Shown in pieces: positions 59,147-64,000 of a DNA stretch of 64,000 bases; the stretch's first letter is position 1, and each line of letters starts with the position of its first letter. Under the pieces are notes generated by a model. The model was given only the letters and a program-made list of their open reading frames with translations. It was not told the DNA's origin and did not search any database. Origin of the DNA: Chitinophaga sp. S165. GTDB taxonomy: Bacteria > Bacteroidota > Bacteroidia > Chitinophagales > Chitinophagaceae. The translations under genes and the position numbers were made by a program. The stretch lies in NCBI RefSeq assembly GCF_003182155.1, contig NZ_QGTG01000009.1, positions 62,001 through 126,000 on the forward strand. Direction: 5' to 3'.

Positions 59147-60604
59147 ATGAAATACGAACGGGTAAGGAATTTTATTAATGGAAGCTTTAAAGAAGTATCA
59201 TCACCACGTACGCTCCCTATCATCTCCCCATCAGACGGAAGTATCCTGGCAGAAATGCCCTGCTCAACCGCTGCAGATGTTAATGATGCCGTGCAAGCTG
59301 CAAAAGCGGCTTTCCCGGCTTGGAGCAAGATGCCCATCAAAGAAAGAGTACAGGTCTTTTTCAGATATAAATATCTACTGGAGCAGCATCTGCAGGAACT
59401 TTCAGCGCTGGTTAGTGAAGAAAATGGAAAGACGATGGCTGAAGCTATCGCAGAAGTAGAGAAATGTATAGAACTGACTGAATTCGCTACTTCGCTGCCG
59501 CAATTGATCACAGGAGAAATATTGGAAGTAAGCGCCGGTGTGGAATGCCGTACATCGCACGTACCATTGGGCGTAGTCGCTTCTATTGTACCGTTTAACT
59601 TCCCGGCAATGGTACCTAACTGGACAATTCCCAATGCCATCGCCCTGGGGAATTGTATGATCATGAAACCATCTGATAAAGTTCCTCTCAGTCTTGCAGT
59701 CCTCGCGCGCTTGCTGAAAGAAGCTGGATTGCCGGATGGAGTATTGAATATAGTAAATGGAGATAGTGAAGTGGTGGATGCTATCTGCGATCATCCCGAT
59801 ATTGAAGCAGTCTCCTTTGTTGGATCTACGAAGGTGGCAAAAATAGTCTATCAGCGCGCCACACAGCATCTGAAACGTTGCCTGGCACTGGGTGGTGCGA
59901 AAAATCATCTGCTCGTTCTGCCTGACGCCAAACCGGGTATGACAGCACAAAATGTAGCTGCGTCCATGAGTGGGTGCGCAGGCCAACGTTGTATGGCGGC
60001 ATCAGCCATGATAGGCGTGGGACAGGTTGACCATATAGTTGACCTTGTATGTGAAGAAGTGAAAAAGATCATACCGGGACAAAATCTCGGTGCCGTTATC
60101 AGCAAAGAATCAAAAGAAAGAATAGAAAAATACATCACGGAAGCTGAGGCACAGGGAGCCAGGATCCTGGTAGATGGCCGTGGTGCAAAAGTAAGCGGTA
60201 AGGAAAACGGTACTTATGTTGGCCCAACCGTCATAGACTATGTTACCGCAGACATGTCGGTCGCAAAAGAAGAGATCTTCGGCCCTGTTATCAGTATCAT
60301 GCGCACCAATACCGTTGATGAAGCCCTCAGTATCGAAAACGCTAATCCCTATGGTAACGCTGCCTCCGTGTTCACACAGAATGGCGGTATGGCCCGCTAT
60401 ATCGCGGAAAGGGCCAGCGCTGGTATGATCGGCGTCAATGTAGGCGTGCCTGTACCCCGCGAACCATTCTCCTTCGGAGGATGGAACGAAAGCAAATTTG
60501 GCGTAGGTGATATCACCGGCAAAAGCTCCATAGAGTTCTGGACGAAACTAAAGAAGAGTACTACCAAATGGAATCCCGAAGAAGGCGTAAACTGGATGAG
60601 TTAG
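59147..60604 (+). CDS. mmsA: CoA-acylating (methyl)malonate-semialdehyde dehydrogenase
   Basis: 485 residues. Oxidises malonate semialdehyde (from beta-alanine transamination) or methylmalonate semialdehyde to acetyl- or propionyl-CoA. VPFNFPAMVPNWTIPNAIAL is the cofactor region, FVGSTKVAKIVY follows, and catalytic Cys282 is in SGCAGQRCMAAS; these are MmsA hallmarks. It lies first in the operon with aminotransferase, permease and dihydropyrimidinase, which points to malonate semialdehyde as its substrate. 27 bases before the next gene. Confidence 0.93.
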   Translation: MKYERVRNFINGSFKEVSSPRTLPIISPSDGSILAEMPCSTAADVNDAVQAAKAAFPAWSKMPIKERVQVFFRYKYLLEQHLQELSALVSEENGKTMAEAIAEVEKCIELTEFATSLPQLITGEILEVSAGVECRTSHVPLGVVASIVPFNFPAMVPNWTIPNAIALGNCMIMKPSDKVPLSLAVLARLLKEAGLPDGVLNIVNGDSEVVDAICDHPDIEAVSFVGSTKVAKIVYQRATQHLKRCLALGGAKNHLLVLPDAKPGMTAQNVAASMSGCAGQRCMAASAMIGVGQVDHIVDLVCEEVKKIIPGQNLGAVISKESKERIEKYITEAEAQGARILVDGRGAKVSGKENGTYVGPTVIDYVTADMSVAKEEIFGPVISIMRTNTVDEALSIENANPYGNAASVFTQNGGMARYIAERASAGMIGVNVGVPVPREPFSFGGWNESKFGVGDITGKSSIEFWTKLKKSTTKWNPEEGVNWMS

Positions 60605-60631
60605 TATTATTGTTCAATTTAAACGACTGGT

Positions 60632-61990
60632 ATGTCAGAGACAGAGACTATATCTCACGCGCAGGAAATTATCCAGGATAATCTGGACTATACCTTATTC
60701 TCCTGGAGTAAACAGAAAGGTATCTCACCTATTGCCATAAAGTACGCCGCCGGCGTATATCTCTATGACTATGACGACAAACGTTACCTCGATTTCTCCT
60801 CAGGGCTTATCAATGTCAACATCGGCCACGGCCATCCACGGGTCACTGCCGCCGTTATGAAACAGATGCAGGAAGTCAGCTATGTTACACCCGGATGTGT
60901 AACCGAAGTCCGTGGCAAATTGGGCCGTAAACTGGCGGAGATCACACCCGGCAACCTGAAGAAAACATTGTTCACCGTTTGCGGCGCCAGCGCGATAGAG
61001 AACGCCATCAAACTCGCTCGCCTTTATACAGGCAGGCATAAGATCATCGCCCGTTACAGGGCCTTCCACGGCGCTTCAGCAGCCGCTATGACTGCGGGGG
61101 GCGATCCCCGCAAACTACCGCATGATGCACAGCAGACGCCGAATATTGTACACGTCGAAGATCCATACTGTTACCGCTGCCCCTTCGGAAAGGAAATACA
61201 CACCTGCAATCGCGAATGTGTCAGTCATATAGAAAGAGTGATCCAGTTCGAAGGGCCCGAAAACGTGGCCGCCATTCTGATGGAAGGAGAGAGCGGTTCT
61301 TCCGGTTGTATCAAATACCCGCCGGATTACCTGCAGAAGGTCAGGGCTATTTGCGACAAATACGGCATCCTGCTTATCGCAGATGAAGTCATGAGCGGTT
61401 TCGGCAGAACAGGCAAATGGTTCGCCTGCGACCTGCACGGTGTAGTACCCGATATGATCGCTACCGCGAAGGGCATTACCGCCGGATATATACCCCTGGG
61501 AGCATTGATCGTCAGTGATAAAATAGCTGCCCATTTCGATGATAAAACACTCTGGCTGGGACTTACCTATTCCGCGCATCCTGTTGCCTGCGCAGCAGCG
61601 CTGGAGGTGCTGAATATTTATGAAGACGAACATCTCATTGAGAACGCCGCAGCAATGGGCGCATATATCGAACAGGAGGTTGAACGTATGAAACAGCGCC
61701 ATCCCTGTATCGGCGATTTCAGGAACACCGGTCTGCTAGGTTGTATCGAGTTGGTAAAAAACCGGAATACCAGAGAACCTATGGTGCCTTTTAACGCAAA
61801 GCCGGAAGAAATGGCGGTGATGAACAGGATCGCCTCCCGTCTCAGACAATTGGGTATGTATGCTTTTGTTCGCTGGAACTATGTGTTTATTGCACCACCT
61901 TTAAGTATTACGCAGGCGCAGGTTGATGAAGGATTGGCAATGATAGCAGACGCATTGTCTATTGCCGACGAATATGTTATCTTAGGATAA
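60632..61990 (+). CDS. Class III aminotransferase, beta-alanine type
   Basis: 452 residues. PLP-dependent omega-aminotransferase: aspartate D251 in LLIADEVMSGFGRTG, Schiff-base Lys280 in IATAKGITAGYIPLG. It also contains DPYCYRCPFGKEIHTCNREC, a cysteine-rich loop common in this subgroup. In this operon it most likely converts beta-alanine and pyruvate or 2-oxoglutarate into malonate semialdehyde. The amino acceptor cannot be told from sequence. 27 bases after the dehydrogenase stop. Confidence 0.9.
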   Translation: MSETETISHAQEIIQDNLDYTLFSWSKQKGISPIAIKYAAGVYLYDYDDKRYLDFSSGLINVNIGHGHPRVTAAVMKQMQEVSYVTPGCVTEVRGKLGRKLAEITPGNLKKTLFTVCGASAIENAIKLARLYTGRHKIIARYRAFHGASAAAMTAGGDPRKLPHDAQQTPNIVHVEDPYCYRCPFGKEIHTCNRECVSHIERVIQFEGPENVAAILMEGESGSSGCIKYPPDYLQKVRAICDKYGILLIADEVMSGFGRTGKWFACDLHGVVPDMIATAKGITAGYIPLGALIVSDKIAAHFDDKTLWLGLTYSAHPVACAAALEVLNIYEDEHLIENAAAMGAYIEQEVERMKQRHPCIGDFRNTGLLGCIELVKNRNTREPMVPFNAKPEEMAVMNRIASRLRQLGMYAFVRWNYVFIAPPLSITQAQVDEGLAMIADALSIADEYVILG

Positions 61991-62072
61991 CCGACTGATG
62001 ATACACAGCCCCTGATGAATGGCAACCCCAAAATGCTGATAACGTCCGAAAAGCATAAGTAATCTGATAAAC

Positions 62073-63602
62073 ATGATGGACAGCCAAAACCATGATATCA
62101 ACCAGCAGATTCCCCGCTCTACACTCTATAGCGAGGACCTCGCTCCCGTGCCTCCTTCCCGGCGTACCTGGAATACCTGGAATTATGCCAGCCTTTGGAT
62201 CAGTATGAGCCTGTGTATTCCAACCTATATGCTGGCCAGCTCTCTTATAGAAGGCGGTATGAACTGGTGGCAGGCGATCCTGACCATCTTTGCCGGTAAT
62301 ACCGTTGTACTCATTCCAATGATCCTAAACGGTCACGCCGGTGCTAAATATGGTATTCCTTTCCCTGTATTTGCAAGGGCCAGCTTTGGTACCAAAGGAG
62401 CTAACATACCAGCCATGCTGCGTGCTATTGTTGCCTGCGGATGGTTTGGTATCCAGACCTGGATAGGCGGCTTTGCCCTATACCAGATGCTGCAATTGTG
62501 GATTCCCCGCTTAGCCACCTTACCGCCTGTGTTTCCTGCATCCTTCGGGCTGGCCACAGGCCCTGCTATCTGCTTTATTTTGTTCTGGTTATTGAACATG
62601 TATATCGTTTATCTTGGAATAGAAAGCATTCGCAAACTGCTTGTATTCAAAGCTATCTTTTTACCAATAGCCGTACTGGCATTACTGTTTTGGGCAATAA
62701 ACGCAGTTGACGGCGGACTAGGCCCGATCCTTGAACAACCTTCGAAGTTTACTTCCAATGCTGCTTTCTGGGCGTTCTTTATTCCCGGACTAACAGGTAT
62801 GGTGGGCTTCTGGGCCACGCTCTCTTTGAATATCCCCGACTTTACCCGTTATGCTGTCAGCCAGAAAGCACAGATCAAAGGACAGGCCTTAGGACTGCCT
62901 CCTTCAATGACACTGTTCTCTTTCATTGGCGTAGTGGTGACATCTGCCACAACCATCGTATACGGCATCACGATATGGGACCCCGTTGTCCTTGCAGGTA
63001 GGTTCGATAACAAGATATTGGTCAGCATCGCAATGATCGCTGTAGCTATTTCAACATTGGCCACCAATATCGCCGCGAATATTATCAGCCCCGCCAACGA
63101 TTTTGCCAATCTGGCCCCAAAGAAGATCAACTTCCGCATAGGTGGATATATCACGGGGATCATCGGAATACTCATTTTCCCCTGGAAATTGGTCGCCGAC
63201 CCTACAGGGTATATCTTCACATGGCTGGTTGGTTATTCGGGCTTATTAGGCCCCGTAGGTGGTATTATGATCACTGATTACTATCTGATACGTAAGCAGC
63301 AGTTAAGCGTTGATGAATTATACCAGCCCCAGGGGGCCTACAGTTTCTCCAATGGCTTCAACAGGTATGCCATGGTAGCGCTGTTGCTGGGGATTGCTCC
63401 GAACATTCCCGGTTTCCTCACTACAGTTAAAGTTATATCCCCGGAAACTGTCCCCGTCTGGATCACTCAGTTATACAGTTATGCATGGTTCGTAGGGTTC
63501 TTTGTTTCAGGCATCAGTTACTACTTCATCATGCGTTCTTATAGTATCATTACCACCACCGGAAAAAATAAGGAGGAGATCAATTATGTCACTGCTGATT
63601 AA
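62073..63602 (+). CDS. NCS1-family nucleobase/allantoin-type permease
   Basis: 509 residues with about twelve membrane helices (Mhp1/PucI-like). The N-terminal SRRTWNTWNYASLWISMSLC is the NCS1 signature, and SLNIPDFTRYAVSQKAQIKG is the conserved loop. Helices with short breaks form the substrate site. Uptake of uracil, thymine or hydantoins is inferred from the neighbours. Its end overlaps the next gene by 16 bases (63587-63602), so they are translationally coupled. Confidence 0.93.
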   Translation: MMDSQNHDINQQIPRSTLYSEDLAPVPPSRRTWNTWNYASLWISMSLCIPTYMLASSLIEGGMNWWQAILTIFAGNTVVLIPMILNGHAGAKYGIPFPVFARASFGTKGANIPAMLRAIVACGWFGIQTWIGGFALYQMLQLWIPRLATLPPVFPASFGLATGPAICFILFWLLNMYIVYLGIESIRKLLVFKAIFLPIAVLALLFWAINAVDGGLGPILEQPSKFTSNAAFWAFFIPGLTGMVGFWATLSLNIPDFTRYAVSQKAQIKGQALGLPPSMTLFSFIGVVVTSATTIVYGITIWDPVVLAGRFDNKILVSIAMIAVAISTLATNIAANIISPANDFANLAPKKINFRIGGYITGIIGILIFPWKLVADPTGYIFTWLVGYSGLLGPVGGIMITDYYLIRKQQLSVDELYQPQGAYSFSNGFNRYAMVALLLGIAPNIPGFLTTVKVISPETVPVWITQLYSYAWFVGFFVSGISYYFIMRSYSIITTTGKNKEEINYVTAD

Positions 63603-64000
63603 AAACGGAAGGATCATTACCGCTACTGACGATTACGTCGCGGATATCTTAGTGGAAGGTGAACAGGTTGTCGCTATCGGGAAAGACCTCATCGCCGATG
63701 CCGAACGCGTCATCGATGCTTCCGGCCTGCTGGTCATGCCCGGAGGAATTGATCCGCATGTACATCTGGATATGCCTTTCATGGGTACCTTCTCCAGCGA
63801 TACACACGAAACAGGTACCAGGGCAGCTCTTTTTGGCGGTACAACAACGGTGATCGATTTTGTGTTGCAGAAACAAGGCCACTCCCTGAGAGAAGCACTG
63901 GATGAATGGAACAGCAGAGCTTTAGGTACTGCTGTAGGCGATTATAGTTTCCATATGGCCGTAACCGATTTTAACGCCAATACCAAAACGGAGATTAAAA
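63587..64000 (+). CDS. Dihydropyrimidinase, N-terminal part (3' cut by window)
   Basis: 138 codons visible, open at the window end. N-terminal MSLLIKNGRIITATDDYVAD, metal-binding HVH in GGIDPHVHLDMPFMG, SDTHETGTRAALFGGTTTVI and SFHMAVTDF match cyclic amidohydrolases of the dihydropyrimidinase/hydantoinase (DHPase) group. It opens the ring of dihydrouracil. It starts within the permease gene's end with a strong Shine-Dalgarno sequence AAGGAGG (63571-63577) nine bases before the ATG. Downstream genes for ureidopropionase and dihydropyrimidine dehydrogenase are expected but lie outside the window. Confidence 0.92.

Noticed and set aside
1..64000. CRISPR arrays, tRNA or rRNA genes, full insertion sequences
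   Set aside because: No regularly spaced direct repeats, no cloverleaf-like or rRNA sequence and no transposase or integrase gene were seen; the repeats found are palindromic elements without encoded proteins. The tRNA check was by eye only.

Overview
The window reads as a chromosomal segment of a Bacteroidota bacterium, most likely Chitinophaga or a close relative in Chitinophagaceae. The evidence is promoters of the TTG-N17-23-TAnnTTTG type (for example 8675-8705, 21948-21975, 56824-56853), few Shine-Dalgarno sequences, a cellulase with a type IX secretion C-terminal domain, a DUF6089-type barrel protein, a SUF iron-sulfur system and an ImuA-ImuB-DnaE2 mutasome. The genus is an inference from protein style; no rRNA or tRNA gene was seen.

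Layout. 1-2118: end of a CheB methylesterase facing a REC-PAS-histidine kinase. 2206-8032: an efflux operon whose inner-membrane RND pump and outer-membrane channel are one 1535-codon reading frame, preceded by its lipoprotein adaptor. 8222-11840: small envelope genes (secreted protein, lysozyme-inhibitor-like lipoprotein, SH3b, BON and EF-hand proteins) and two palindromic repeat elements. 12046-18748: complete suf operon (flavodoxin-like reductase, SufA-type carrier, sufB, C, D, S, E and a SufT-like gene) with a divergent SufR-like regulator at 18841. 19504-20994: a 1.5 kb gene-free stretch holding two inverted copies of a 220 bp palindromic element.

20995-43000: mostly housekeeping and accessory singletons: transporter, acetyltransferases, GH5 cellulase, AI-2E family permease, AraC regulators, UbiD decarboxylase, prfC, a lone MacB-like permease, tsaD with a tRNA methyltransferase, a saccharopine dehydrogenase-like protein, a secreted esterase and exonuclease III. 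42988-48469: imuA-imuB-dnaE2. 48588-52177: two successive SDR-then-AraC cassettes.

52552-58442 is the least ordinary part. A subtilase is followed at once by a 77-residue I9-propeptide-like protein, and a trypsin-fold protease is preceded by an 81-residue stand-alone copy of its own N-terminal domain. Between these pairs lie possible small peptide genes, a conserved hypothetical protein and an Old Yellow Enzyme. From 58531 to the window end, an Lrp-type regulator diverges from a reductive pyrimidine catabolism operon: malonate-semialdehyde dehydrogenase, beta-alanine-type aminotransferase, NCS1 permease and the start of dihydropyrimidinase, cut by the window edge.

Best leads: the two protease/small-partner pairs, the family of long palindromic elements (five copies, two subtypes), the pump-channel fusion with an embedded lipobox, and a candidate SufR-type operator between sufR and the suf operon.
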